A stretch of 64,000 bases of DNA from the NCBI RefSeq assembly GCF_004794105.1, contig NZ_SRYR01000002.1:248001-312000 (forward strand). Reading direction: 5' to 3'. This document shows positions 8,107 to 16,420 of the stretch, in pieces (the first letter of the stretch is position 1; the number at the start of each line of letters is the position of its first letter). The stretch is from Clostridium sartagoforme. GTDB lineage: Bacteria > Bacillota > Clostridia > Clostridiales > Clostridiaceae. The notes under the pieces are model-generated. The model made no database searches. It was given only the letters and a program-made list of their open reading frames with translations, and was not told the origin of the DNA. The translations under genes were made by a program, and so were the position numbers.

Positions 8107-9111
8107 TTAAATTTTATAGTTAGCACTAAAGTATTCTAATAAATTACTAATATTAAAACCGAAAGACTCCAATAATATGTTATTAGAATTAAGATATTCT
8201 AAACTAAATCCTATGAGAATATTGGTTTCAGCTTTAATTAAATAGCTTTTCATATATTCTTTATATTTATCTATATCATTTTCTATTTTAAAGCAAAAAC
8301 TAATAAGAAGATAAGTTTCTCTAAAATATCTATAATCATTTTTGTTATAAAATTCTATAGCTTTTTTATATTCCTTCATATTATAGTAGGATTTTATAAT
8401 AAGTAGATTTAAATATGAATTAATATAGAAGTTAGTACTTAAGCTTATAGAAATAAGATAGTTTTCTATAGCAGAGTTATAATTTCTTATAATATAGTAT
8501 TCATTTCCTAAATTGTAATAGTATATAATATCTTTTTCTTTAGTTTCATATTTTTCATATATTGATATGCGGCTATTAGAATTTTCTAAAACATTACTAT
8601 TATCATCATTAAGAGAAAAATTATATATATAGTAATCTGTATTTTTAATTTTATTTAGGTAATCATTTTTATTATAAAGAACTTCATTTATCCTACCTTT
8701 ATAGTAGAAACCTGATTTATTTCTTATGATTCTTAAAAAATAACCTCCATCAAAATTTTTATTATCTATAATGTTAATTACTTTTAATTTATATCCAAGA
8801 TAAGATGATTTACTTAGAATCTTCTTTAAATTATTAATTTGAGAAGTATCTAGAGATTCATTAGAATTTATTGAAAGTATCCAATCCATTTTTGCAACCT
8901 CTAGGGCCTTATTTCTTGCAGAACTATAATTATTATTCCAAGGAAATTTTATTACCTTAGCATTAAATCTTTCTGCAATTCTTGATGTATAGTCTGTAAA
9001 TCCAATATCTATTAAAATTATCTCGTCTGCAATTTCTTCTAAGCTTTTTAAGCATCTAGTTAAGTTAGATTCTTCGTTATCACTTATAATACAAACACTT
9101 AAGGTATTCAA
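8107..9111 (-). CDS. Family 2 glycosyltransferase with TPR-like C-terminus
   Basis: 334 residues, TTG start 10 bases after GGAGG. Residues 1-110 are a GT-A fold of family 2: LSVCIISDNEESNLTRCLKSL, then DEIILIDIGFTDYT and a segment (residues about 62-85) ending in MDWILSINSNESL. The usual LDADE metal site is replaced by SINSNES, so catalysis may be altered. The second half has repeated Tyr/Asn-rich helix pairs (YYYNLGNEYYIIRNYNSAIENYLISIS) typical of TPR repeats. Such proteins glycosylate surface or flagellar components. The divergent two-domain glycosyltransferase next door suggests the same glycan. No acceptor can be named. Confidence 0.8.
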   Translation of the reverse strand: MNTLSVCIISDNEESNLTRCLKSLEEIADEIILIDIGFTDYTSRIAERFNAKVIKFPWNNNYSSARNKALEVAKMDWILSINSNESLDTSQINNLKKILSKSSYLGYKLKVINIIDNKNFDGGYFLRIIRNKSGFYYKGRINEVLYNKNDYLNKIKNTDYYIYNFSLNDDNSNVLENSNSRISIYEKYETKEKDIIYYYNLGNEYYIIRNYNSAIENYLISISLSTNFYINSYLNLLIIKSYYNMKEYKKAIEFYNKNDYRYFRETYLLISFCFKIENDIDKYKEYMKSYLIKAETNILIGFSLEYLNSNNILLESFGFNISNLLEYFSANYKI

Positions 9112-9288
9112 AATAAAATTTCCTCCAGTAAAAGTTGTACATTATAAAATATGATAAATAAATAAATCTGCTAATAATAGAAAAATTCATATTTTTATTA
9201 AATTCTACTTTAAATTACTTATTTAAGGTGATTTTAATAGTTTTAAGCATAATATGATAAGTAGTATTTAACTGTAAAGGAGATATGA

Positions 9289-11208
9289 ATGAAAGTATTA
9301 GTAGGTAGTCCTATAAAACAGAAAACTAATGTTTTAGAAAAGTTTCTAACTTCTTTAAAAGAATTAGAGAAGGATGATTTAGAAATTAAATATATATTTA
9401 TTGATGATAATGATAAAAAGGAATCCTCAGATAGTTTATTGAGCTTTAGAAGGAGTGAAGAAAATGTTGATATATATAAGCTAAATAATGTTGAGAGCAA
9501 TTATATATGTGACAGCTTTACTCATAGATGGTCTAAGGATATAGTAAATAAGGTTATAGATTTTAAGAATTTTATTATAGAAATAGCTAAGAAAGAGGAC
9601 TTTGATTATTTGTTTTTCATAGATTCTGATTTAATATTACATCCAAAGACTTTAAAAAGGTTATTGTCTTTAAATAAAGAAATAGTATCAACTGTATTTT
9701 GGACTAAATGGTATCCAAGCTCCATGGCGGAACCTCAAGTTTGGCTTAAGGATAATTATACACTTTATGATAATGACTATGGAGAAGAAATAAGCAAGGA
9801 TGAAGAAGAAAAGAGAAAGTTATCTTTTATAGAAATGTTAAAAAAACCAGGGACATATAAAGTAGGGGGATTAGGAGCATGTACATTAATAGATAAATCT
9901 TCGTTAAATAAGGGAGTTAATTTCAGTAGGCTTTATAATATTTCATATATTGGAGAGGATAGGCATTTTTGCATAAGGGCAGCAGCATTAGGAATTCAAT
10001 TATATGTAGATACTTATTATCCGGCTTACCATATTTATAGGGAGGAAGATTTAGAAGGAGTAGATGAATATAAAAAGGGTAATATAAATTTAGATTTTAA
10101 AATTAACAGATTAAATGCCTATAATACATTAAAAGTAGCTTTAGAGGGAATAGGGGATTGTGGATATAATAAGCCTATAAATAGACAATACTTAAATTTT
10201 TTTGAAGAGGATTTAGTAAGTAGTATTCTTTTTAATTATAATGGAACTATTATTAAAGATAGAGTTAAAAATAAAAGAGAGATAATAAGCTATAAGATTA
10301 TAGAAATGAATAATATAGATGAAGTAAAAATTAAAGTTATTTATTCAGATAGAGGATATAGCAATGATTATAGTTACTATAAGGAGTTTTTTAGCGAGTT
10401 TATAGTAAAAATACTTAAGAATGAGTATAAGATTGTTAGTTGGGATAACAAGGTAGAAAGGGAACCAATAGTCACACCATTAATAAGAAAAGCTAAAGAT
10501 AAAGGAAATAAACTTACATTATCAATGGTAGTTAAGAACGAAGAGAATAGGTTTTTAAAGGAAGTTCTTATTTCAGCTAAGGAATATATAGATAATGCAG
10601 TTATTATTGATGATGGAAGTACAGATAATACAGTGGATATAATAGAAGATATACTTAAAGATATACCATATAGATTGATTAAAAATGAGGAATCTAAATT
10701 TAGTAATGAGGTATCTTTAAGGAGACAACAATGGGATGAGACTATAAAAATAAATCCTGATTGGATAGTTTTCTTAGATGCAGACGAGATATTTGAGGAT
10801 AAATTTAAAGACTATATAAGAGTTCTTATGGAGAATACAGAGGTAGATGGATATTTATTTAGGCTTTATGATTTTTGGGATGAAAATCATTATAGAGATG
10901 ATAGTCTATGGTGTGCACATAATACTTATAGATTGTTTTTAATAAGGTATCAAGAAAACTATAATTATTTATTTAAGGAAACTGCACAGCATTGTGGGAG
11001 AATACCATATAATTGTATAAACCTACCTTATTTTATTACTACTTTAAGGTTAAAGCATTATGGTTGGGCCAGAGTTCAAGATAGAATTGAAAAGTATAAT
11101 AGATATATGAAACTAGATCCAAAAGGAGAGTTTGGAAGTTTGGAGCAATATAAATCTATATTAGATAAGAATCCAAGCTTAACCCTTTGGGAAGAGAATA
11201 ACATGTAA
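9289..11208 (+). CDS. Large two-domain glycosyltransferase
   Basis: 639 residues with two GT-A-type domains. The N-terminal one (about 1-250) has a metal-site motif FFIDSDLILHP near 110-120 and a later YIGEDRHFCIRAA segment, as in anchor-type family 2 enzymes. The C-terminal one (about 405-600) is a classic family 2 domain: LTLSMVVKNEENRFLKEVL, AVIIDDGSTDNT and WIVFLDADEIF. A linker of about 120 residues joins them. The gene is divergent from the TPR glycosyltransferase, with about 180 bases between the starts. It probably builds a surface glycan. ATG follows AAAGGAGA. The 240 bases downstream hold no recognisable gene. Confidence 0.85.
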   Translation: MKVLVGSPIKQKTNVLEKFLTSLKELEKDDLEIKYIFIDDNDKKESSDSLLSFRRSEENVDIYKLNNVESNYICDSFTHRWSKDIVNKVIDFKNFIIEIAKKEDFDYLFFIDSDLILHPKTLKRLLSLNKEIVSTVFWTKWYPSSMAEPQVWLKDNYTLYDNDYGEEISKDEEEKRKLSFIEMLKKPGTYKVGGLGACTLIDKSSLNKGVNFSRLYNISYIGEDRHFCIRAAALGIQLYVDTYYPAYHIYREEDLEGVDEYKKGNINLDFKINRLNAYNTLKVALEGIGDCGYNKPINRQYLNFFEEDLVSSILFNYNGTIIKDRVKNKREIISYKIIEMNNIDEVKIKVIYSDRGYSNDYSYYKEFFSEFIVKILKNEYKIVSWDNKVEREPIVTPLIRKAKDKGNKLTLSMVVKNEENRFLKEVLISAKEYIDNAVIIDDGSTDNTVDIIEDILKDIPYRLIKNEESKFSNEVSLRRQQWDETIKINPDWIVFLDADEIFEDKFKDYIRVLMENTEVDGYLFRLYDFWDENHYRDDSLWCAHNTYRLFLIRYQENYNYLFKETAQHCGRIPYNCINLPYFITTLRLKHYGWARVQDRIEKYNRYMKLDPKGEFGSLEQYKSILDKNPSLTLWEENNM

Positions 11209-11448
11209 TACTTTTTGCTTAAGTAGAAGATTTAATTTACAGAAATATCACATGCTATTCTCAGGCACTAAAGGAATAGATTTTGATGAGCTGAATTTAG
11301 ATATAGTGTTTTTCTTGCTTAAGTCGGTGTATATAATTCAGCAAAGTATTATATGTTATCCTTAGGTTTAAAGGGAAAACTGATTTTTGTTTTAATTTCC
11401 ACCAAAATTATTAATTATTAACAGTTATTGTTAATAATTAGGGGTTAT

Positions 11449-12798
11449 TTAGAAGTTTCTGTGGAAAACTTTTGTTTTATTATGATCTTCAAAGTCTTTT
11501 AGTGAAGTTATGTTTAATTTTTCTAATACGCTGTCCATAGTTGAACTGTGGGTAGCTATTTTTATTGGAGAGTTATAGGCTAAATTATCTACAGAAACTT
11601 TACCTTGTTCCTTAGGAATAATAGCTTTAGGGCCACCAACACATCCACCAACACAACCCATTCCTTCAATAAAATTAGCTTCTATTTCACCAGTTAAAGC
11701 TTTATTTAATATATCCTTACATTCTCTTACCCCTTCAGCTTTTATAGATTTAAACAGCTTAGCTTTATGCGGATATAATTCTTCAACGGCTTCGCCAACA
11801 GCAATAGATACACCACCAGTACGAGCGTATAACCTACCTCCTCTTGAAGCATAGTCTTTAGTAGGTATTCCTTCTAATTCTTCAGGATTTACATCAAAAG
11901 CTTTAAATATATTATCTAGCTCTTGAAATGTTAGTACAAAGTCTATATCACCAAGTAAATCCTTTTCTTTAGCTTCTGCTTTTTTTGCTATACAAGGTCC
12001 AATAAAAACTACTTTAGCATCTGGATTAAGCTTTTTTATAACCCTACCAGTTCCTATCATTGGAGAAACAGAAGGGGAAAGGTCTGGTACTAATTCTTTA
12101 TAAACTTTTTTTAGCATTCCTACCCACATAGGGCAACAGCAAGATGTAATCATTAGATCCTTAGGAGAATTTACATGATTGTTAAATTCAACTGCTTCTT
12201 TAATAGTAATCATATCAGCAGCAAAGGCAACTTCAACCATGTCGCTAAAGCCAATTTTTATAAAGGCTGCCCTTAATTGATCTAAGGTTACATTTTCACC
12301 AAACTGCCCAATAATTGCGGGAGCCACAGCAGCAATAACTGTTTTATTATTTTTTACTAAATCTAAAATAGGTAGGAAATCTACTTTATCAAGAATTTTT
12401 CCTTCTTTACATGAATCTACGCATAATCCGCAACCTACACAAAGATCGTAATTGATATAAGTAGTTTTATTGTCATTATCATACATTATTGCATCAAATG
12501 GACAACTTAATTGACACTTATACTTTTCTTCACCTTCTTTTTTACAGCTTAGGCTACAGCTATCAAGTTTTTCTATTAATCTTTTGTTTACTGAATAATT
12601 GGTAATTGCTTTTTTAATGTTGTAGATATAGTTATTATCAAATTCTAGAGATACTCCACATAAGGAGGTTATAATTTTAAATGTTTCCTGAGGAGAGATT
12701 TCATGACAGACCATTATGGTTGAAAGAGTTTCTTCAAAATTTCCATTGTAATAAGACTTTACTAAAGTGTCGAAAAGATCGTTGTACTTGTTATGCAC
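11449..12798 (-). CDS. [FeFe]-hydrogenase-like iron-only hydrogenase protein
   Basis: 449 residues from a GTG start. Cys sets C81-x3-C85-x9-C95-x3-C99 and C120-x2-C123-x2-C126-x3-C130 fit two 4Fe-4S clusters of a ferredoxin-like module. The H-cluster region follows: L1 as TSCCCPMW (219-225), L2 as GPCIAKKAEA (268 on) and L3 as EGMGCVGGCVGG (C382, C386). These differ from the bifurcating/HydA forms (TSCCPxW, MPCxxKKxE, MACxGGC) and resemble the less-studied group C/D hydrogenases used for sensing or unknown tasks. There is no PAS domain or kinase neighbour. It probably interacts with H2; catalytic turnover is uncertain. It is a single-gene unit. Confidence 0.85.
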   Translation of the reverse strand: MHNKYNDLFDTLVKSYYNGNFEETLSTIMVCHEISPQETFKIITSLCGVSLEFDNNYIYNIKKAITNYSVNKRLIEKLDSCSLSCKKEGEEKYKCQLSCPFDAIMYDNDNKTTYINYDLCVGCGLCVDSCKEGKILDKVDFLPILDLVKNNKTVIAAVAPAIIGQFGENVTLDQLRAAFIKIGFSDMVEVAFAADMITIKEAVEFNNHVNSPKDLMITSCCCPMWVGMLKKVYKELVPDLSPSVSPMIGTGRVIKKLNPDAKVVFIGPCIAKKAEAKEKDLLGDIDFVLTFQELDNIFKAFDVNPEELEGIPTKDYASRGGRLYARTGGVSIAVGEAVEELYPHKAKLFKSIKAEGVRECKDILNKALTGEIEANFIEGMGCVGGCVGGPKAIIPKEQGKVSVDNLAYNSPIKIATHSSTMDSVLEKLNITSLKDFEDHNKTKVFHRNF

Positions 12799-12896
12799 TT
12801 TTTACACCACCCAATAAATTATTTCTTTTTAGTAATACCCTATCCCATTAATTAATATTATACTCTTTTGAGAAATTTAAACAATAAATCAATAAG

Positions 12897-13004
12897 GTGT
12901 TAAAAAGAATATTAGAAGATTATGTGACAGTAAGAAGAGCTTTAATTCAATATGGATTTCTAGATAGATCAAGAGATTGTAGGGAATATTGGATGAGGGA
13001 ATAA
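12897..13004 (+). pseudogene. Fragment of a DUF2087-type protein
   Basis: A 35-codon open stretch from a GTG reads DYVTVRRALIQYGFLDRSRD and ends EYWMRE plus stop. This matches the C-terminal end of DUF2087 transcriptional-regulator proteins, which normally end in a DY..LRR.LIEYGFL.R..DG..YW pattern. The rest of the gene is absent, and the upstream bases have stops. It is most likely a relic on the plus strand between two minus-strand genes. Confidence 0.55.
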
Positions 13005-13017
13005 TGATTAAGAGTTA

Positions 13018-13175
13018 TAAAAAGGGCTGTTGCACAAACAGCCCAAATTAAGAATTAAAAATTAAAAATGAAGAATTATTAATGTATTTCTTACAGAATT
13101 ACTAAAATTAATTTCTTTTCAAAACTCCTTAGGGAGTTTTTTCGTTAATTTTTCATTCTTAATTTTTCATTGTGC
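13018..13175. repeat. Short palindromic intergenic repeat, family 1 (copy A)
   Basis: The copy begins with a hairpin GGGCTGTT-GCACA-AACAGCCC (13024-13044), which is T-tailed on the minus strand. It continues with AATTAAGAATTAAAAATT stretches, has a central hairpin AAAACTCC-TTAG-GGAGTTTT (about 13124-13143), and ends TTAATTTTTCATTGTGCGATAGC. The reverse complement of the copy at 43081-43229 has the same parts in the same order. The hairpins probably also terminate mntP transcription. It is MITE-like with no coding capacity. Confidence 0.75.
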
Positions 13176-13185
13176 GATAGCATCT

Positions 13186-13776
13186 TTATGCTAGCCCAGA
13201 TAAGTGTTCAATTAAAATCTTAATTCCTATAAATATTAATATAACGCCACCTATTAATTCAGCATAATTTTGCATAAACTGACCAAGTTTTTTACCAAGG
13301 AACATAGCTAAAAAACTTAATATAAATGTAGTTATTCCTATGATTATTATTGAAGGAATTATACTAACATTTAAAAATGCTAAACTAACTCCTACAGCTA
13401 AAGCATCTATACTAGTTGCTATTCCTAATATAGTAAGCTTTTTATAGGAAAATTCATCTCTTTCACATTCTGTAGGGATATCAGCGTCTCCACCACTTCT
13501 TATACCCTTAATTGATTCAAAGAGCATTTTTCCACCTATAACTCCTAGTAAAGCAAAAGCTATCCAGTGATCAAAGGATCTTATATAGATTTCAAAATAT
13601 GTACCAACCCACCATCCAAGTAATGGCATTATGGCTTGAAAGCCACCAAAGAATAATGCAACTCTAAAAGAATATTTAACTTCATCATCCTTTAAGCATA
13701 GACCTTTAGCTAGAGAAACAGCAAATGCATCCATGGATAGCCCTATGCCTGTCATAAAAATTGATAATAATCCCAT
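13186..13776 (-). CDS. mntP: Manganese efflux pump MntP (YebN)
   Basis: 196 residues with six hydrophobic segments. Family signatures are GLSMDAFAVSLAKGL near the N-terminus and GIATSIDALAVGVSLAF in the middle, each with the conserved Asp needed for Mn2+ export, plus the final GGVILIFIGIKILIEHL. The protein exports excess Mn2+. The yybP-ykoY riboswitch directly upstream gives a matching regulatory logic, with expression rising when Mn2+ is high. The start is the ATG after AAAGGAG. The presence of two Mn-type superoxide dismutases a few kilobases away makes manganese balance relevant here. Confidence 0.96.
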   Translation of the reverse strand: MGLLSIFMTGIGLSMDAFAVSLAKGLCLKDDEVKYSFRVALFFGGFQAIMPLLGWWVGTYFEIYIRSFDHWIAFALLGVIGGKMLFESIKGIRSGGDADIPTECERDEFSYKKLTILGIATSIDALAVGVSLAFLNVSIIPSIIIIGITTFILSFLAMFLGKKLGQFMQNYAELIGGVILIFIGIKILIEHLSGLA

Positions 13777-13848
13777 TTAATTAGTACTCCTTTTATTATG
13801 AATTTATTTCAAACTTAGAAAAACTAAGATTTAAGCTAATAAAAACAA

Positions 13849-13968
13849 AAAAGACTTATGCGTAGTATAACTACGCATAAGTCTCGCTATTTAATACTAA
13901 GCCAGAACAAAGTTCAATATGTTGACTTAGTAACTCCTACTAATCTAGAGCTAACTACTCCCTTATAC
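13849..13968 (-). promoter_or_regulatory. yybP-ykoY manganese riboswitch upstream of mntP
   Basis: On the minus strand the leader begins GGGAGTAGTTAGCTC (from about 13966), continues with an AGTCAACA segment and ends with GCGAGACTTATG. These fit the conserved ends of yybP-ykoY (GGGGAGTAG, CGTCA.., GGCRAGACC). A 15-bp perfect terminator stem (13852-13866 with 13870-13884) overlaps the GCGAGAC end and is followed by a T run, so ligand binding and termination would be mutually exclusive. The downstream gene is a Mn2+ exporter, which is the best-known target. Confidence 0.87.
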
Positions 13969-14192
13969 AATAAATATCATGATATATATAATATCAAAAG
14001 AATTTAAAAATTTCAATGGAAAAAATATAATATATATGGTTAGAAATAAATTATATAATCAATCCTTTCAATTTAGAGAATTTACTAAAAAGATTTATAT
14101 CTATAATGTTATAAGACTGTAGAAGCAGAATATTAATTTAAACATATATATAATATTATTAAATAGCGATAATACAGATTTTGGGAGAAAAG

Positions 14193-15101
14193 ATGGTTGT
14201 ATTAAATAAGATAATAGCATTATTTTTAATTATATTAATAGGTGTCTATGGGGCAAAAAAAGAAATAATAAATGAAGAAGTGAATAAGGGATTAAGAAAG
14301 ATATTATTACAAATAACCTTACCTTTATTAGTTATAAATTCCTTTAGCTTTACCTTTAGTGAAGAAATTAAGGGAGATATAATTAAAGCCTTTATATATA
14401 GTACTATATTTTTTATAGTAGGAGGGATAATTTCATATATATTATTAAAGCCATTAAAGGGAGAGAAGAGGAAGATATTACAGTTTGGTAATGCATTTTC
14501 TAATTGCGGATTCATAGGTTTTCCAATTATAAATAGTATCTATGGAGCAGAAGGAGTAGTTTATACTTCAATATTTAATATGGTATTTACAATAGCCCTT
14601 TGGACTTATGGAATTATAATATTTACTGGATCTACATCTAAGGAAAATATAAAGAAGGTTTTAATTAATCCCGCAATTATTGCTGTATATATTGGAATTG
14701 TAATTATGATATTTAATATTAAGCTTCCTACAGCTATTATTGATACAAGCAAAATAGTAGGTGAAATGACAGCACCTATTTCAATGATTATTGTTGGGAA
14801 TATACTTTCTAAAGTAAGGATGAAAGATATATTAAAAGAAAAAACTATATATTATGGTGCATTAATAAAGTTAATAATTATTCCATTGGTATTATGTACA
14901 ATCACTAGGTATGTTTTAAAAGATAACTCAATGGTTATGAATACTATAATAATTATTCAAGCTATGCCAGCAGCAGCTATGACATCAATTTTTGCGGCTG
15001 ATTTTAATAAAGAAAAGGAATATTCTGCTATGCTTGTATTTGTAACTACCTTATTATCAATAGTAACTATACCAATTATATCTAGAATATTAGGCGCGTA
15101 A
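14193..15101 (+). CDS. AEC family transporter (auxin efflux carrier/malate permease-like)
   Basis: 302 residues from the ATG at 14193, chosen because GGGAG lies 6 bases before it; a TTG 12 bases earlier overlaps that ribosome site. Nine to ten hydrophobic helices fall in two halves typical of the AEC fold. Conserved pieces include NAFSNCGFIGFPII in helix 4 and AMPAAAMTSIFAADF near the end, both with the helix-breaking Gly/Pro residues of this family. Bacterial AEC proteins export or import organic anions such as malate. The gene stands alone, so the substrate cannot be inferred. Confidence 0.88.
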   Translation: MVVLNKIIALFLIILIGVYGAKKEIINEEVNKGLRKILLQITLPLLVINSFSFTFSEEIKGDIIKAFIYSTIFFIVGGIISYILLKPLKGEKRKILQFGNAFSNCGFIGFPIINSIYGAEGVVYTSIFNMVFTIALWTYGIIIFTGSTSKENIKKVLINPAIIAVYIGIVIMIFNIKLPTAIIDTSKIVGEMTAPISMIIVGNILSKVRMKDILKEKTIYYGALIKLIIIPLVLCTITRYVLKDNSMVMNTIIIIQAMPAAAMTSIFAADFNKEKEYSAMLVFVTTLLSIVTIPIISRILGA

Positions 15102-15209
15102 AATAAAGATAATAATTTTTTTATAATAACTTTTATTCTTTACAAAAATGTTATATAATATATTTGAATTTAAGATAATCAATTTAAGAAAATGTAATGA
15201 GGTGCACTA

Positions 15210-15383
15210 ATGGATTTAATTTGTCTTTGTAAAGGCGTGGAAAAAGATACTATAATTAATGCAATAAAAGATGGAGCAGATACTTTTGAAAAAGTAAGAG
15301 AAGCTACTGGAGCAGGCACAGGATTTTGTGGTGCTAGCAGATGTAGAGCTAGAATAGAAGCTTTAATCGAAGATAATAAATAA
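15210..15383 (+). CDS. BFD-like [2Fe-2S]-binding small protein
   Basis: 57 residues. Cysteines are C5-x-C7 at the N-terminus (DLICLCKGV) and a C-x4-C pair in GFCGASRCRARIEAL. This is the four-cysteine pattern of the BFD-like [2Fe-2S] fold, found in bacterioferritin-associated ferredoxin and as a domain in NirB. The first strand and the helix 'TIINAIKDGADTFEKVREATGAG' match the family well. ATG follows a GAGGTG ribosome site. A strong terminator follows. Location next to superoxide dismutase genes suggests iron or redox handling, but no partner gene is adjacent. Confidence 0.85.
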   Translation: MDLICLCKGVEKDTIINAIKDGADTFEKVREATGAGTGFCGASRCRARIEALIEDNK

Positions 15384-15389
15384 TATATA

Positions 15390-15428
15390 AATAGGCTTTG
15401 GATTTATTCCAAAGCCTATTTTTATTTA
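15390..15428 (+). terminator. Terminator after BFD-like gene
   Basis: A stem of 13 or more base pairs (15390-15402 with 15407-15419) has a 4-base loop and a T-rich tail. Confidence 0.9.
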
Positions 15429-15577
15429 GAAATAAAAATTATCTATATAATTTACTGCGTTAAGTATATAAAGAATTTTAACTTTTTAATTATTGAATAT
15501 CCTATAGTGAACTTATGTTTAGAAGGTTTTTTTAATAATATTAATGCTTTAAAATCATAGAATATTGAACATGTATT

Positions 15578-15600
15578 TAATTAATAATTATTATTAAATA
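15578..15600. promoter_or_regulatory. PerR-like operator candidate upstream of sod
   Basis: ATAATTATTAT at 15584-15594, inside TTAATTAATAATTATTATTAA, is the same core word seen upstream of ahpC and the AhpF-like gene. It lies about 80 bases before the first sod start, near a plausible promoter. Confidence 0.5.
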
Positions 15601-15672
15601 AAAATAATTATAAATTAGATAGCTTTTTTATTTTTTGTATGATATAATAAAGAAAAAAAGGGAGGGAACTTT

Positions 15673-16290
15673 ATGTATAAAAGAATAGAATTACCATATG
15701 ACTTTAATTCACTAGAACCTTATATAGATGAAGCAACTATGAGAACACACTATGGAAAGCATCATCTAGCTTATGAGACTAATTTAAATAAAGCATTAGA
15801 AAATAATGAGGAATATACAAAAGGAAAAACATTAGAACAATTATTAAAGAACATTGATGAATTACCAGAAGGAATAAAAACAGCAGTTGTTAATAATGGT
15901 GGAGGAGTTTCAAATCATAACTTGTATTTTTCAATACTTTCTCCAAATGCGAAGAAGACTCCAGAAGGTAAATTATTAGAAGCTATTAATAAAACTTTTG
16001 GTAGTGTAGATAACTTAAAAGAAGAATTAAATAATGCATCTATATCAATTTTTGGTTCAGGATTTGCATTTTTAGTTAAAGATAAGGAAGGAAACTTATC
16101 AATAGTTAAAAGACCAAATCAAAACTCACCAGCTATGGATGGTTTAGTACCAGTTATCGCTGTTGATGTATGGGAACATGCTTATTACTTAAATTATAAA
16201 AATTTAAGAGCTGATTATGTTAAGAATATATGGAATGTAATTGATTGGGGTAAAGTAGAAGAACTTTACGAAGAAGATTACAACATATAG
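15673..16290 (+). CDS. sodA: Superoxide dismutase, Mn-type (first of two tandem copies)
   Basis: 205 residues, standard Fe/Mn-SOD length with no signal peptide. Metal ligands are H26 (THYGKHH), H82 (NHNLYF), D165 and H169 (DVWEHAYY), and gateway Tyr is Y34. Q150 in PNQNSP and the GGG before NH fit Mn- rather than Fe-specific enzymes. The usual GGHANH is GGGVSNH, and the aromatic FGSGWAWLV is FGSGFAFLV, so metal specificity is only probable. The enzyme turns superoxide into H2O2 in the cytoplasm. ATG follows AGGGAGG. A terminator separates it from a near-identical downstream paralogue. Confidence 0.95.
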   Translation: MYKRIELPYDFNSLEPYIDEATMRTHYGKHHLAYETNLNKALENNEEYTKGKTLEQLLKNIDELPEGIKTAVVNNGGGVSNHNLYFSILSPNAKKTPEGKLLEAINKTFGSVDNLKEELNNASISIFGSGFAFLVKDKEGNLSIVKRPNQNSPAMDGLVPVIAVDVWEHAYYLNYKNLRADYVKNIWNVIDWGKVEELYEEDYNI

Positions 16291-16313
16291 AAAAAAATAA
16301 ATATAAAATAAAG

Positions 16314-16348
16314 CAAAAAGTGTATTAATAATACACTTTTTGTTGTTT
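16314..16348 (+). terminator. Terminator between the two sod genes
   Basis: AAAAAGTGTATT and AATACACTTTTT form a stem around 16315-16341 followed by T-rich sequence. It makes the two sod genes separate transcription units at least in part. Confidence 0.8.
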
Positions 16349-16420
16349 TTAATAATAAAGAATAAATAATCAATATATGGGAAAAATATAAATAACATTG
16401 TATTAGTGAAAGGAGAAAAT

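Noticed and set aside
11251-11367. Short open stretch after the two-domain glycosyltransferase
   Set aside because: About 38 codons without a ribosome site and with no recognisable similarity.
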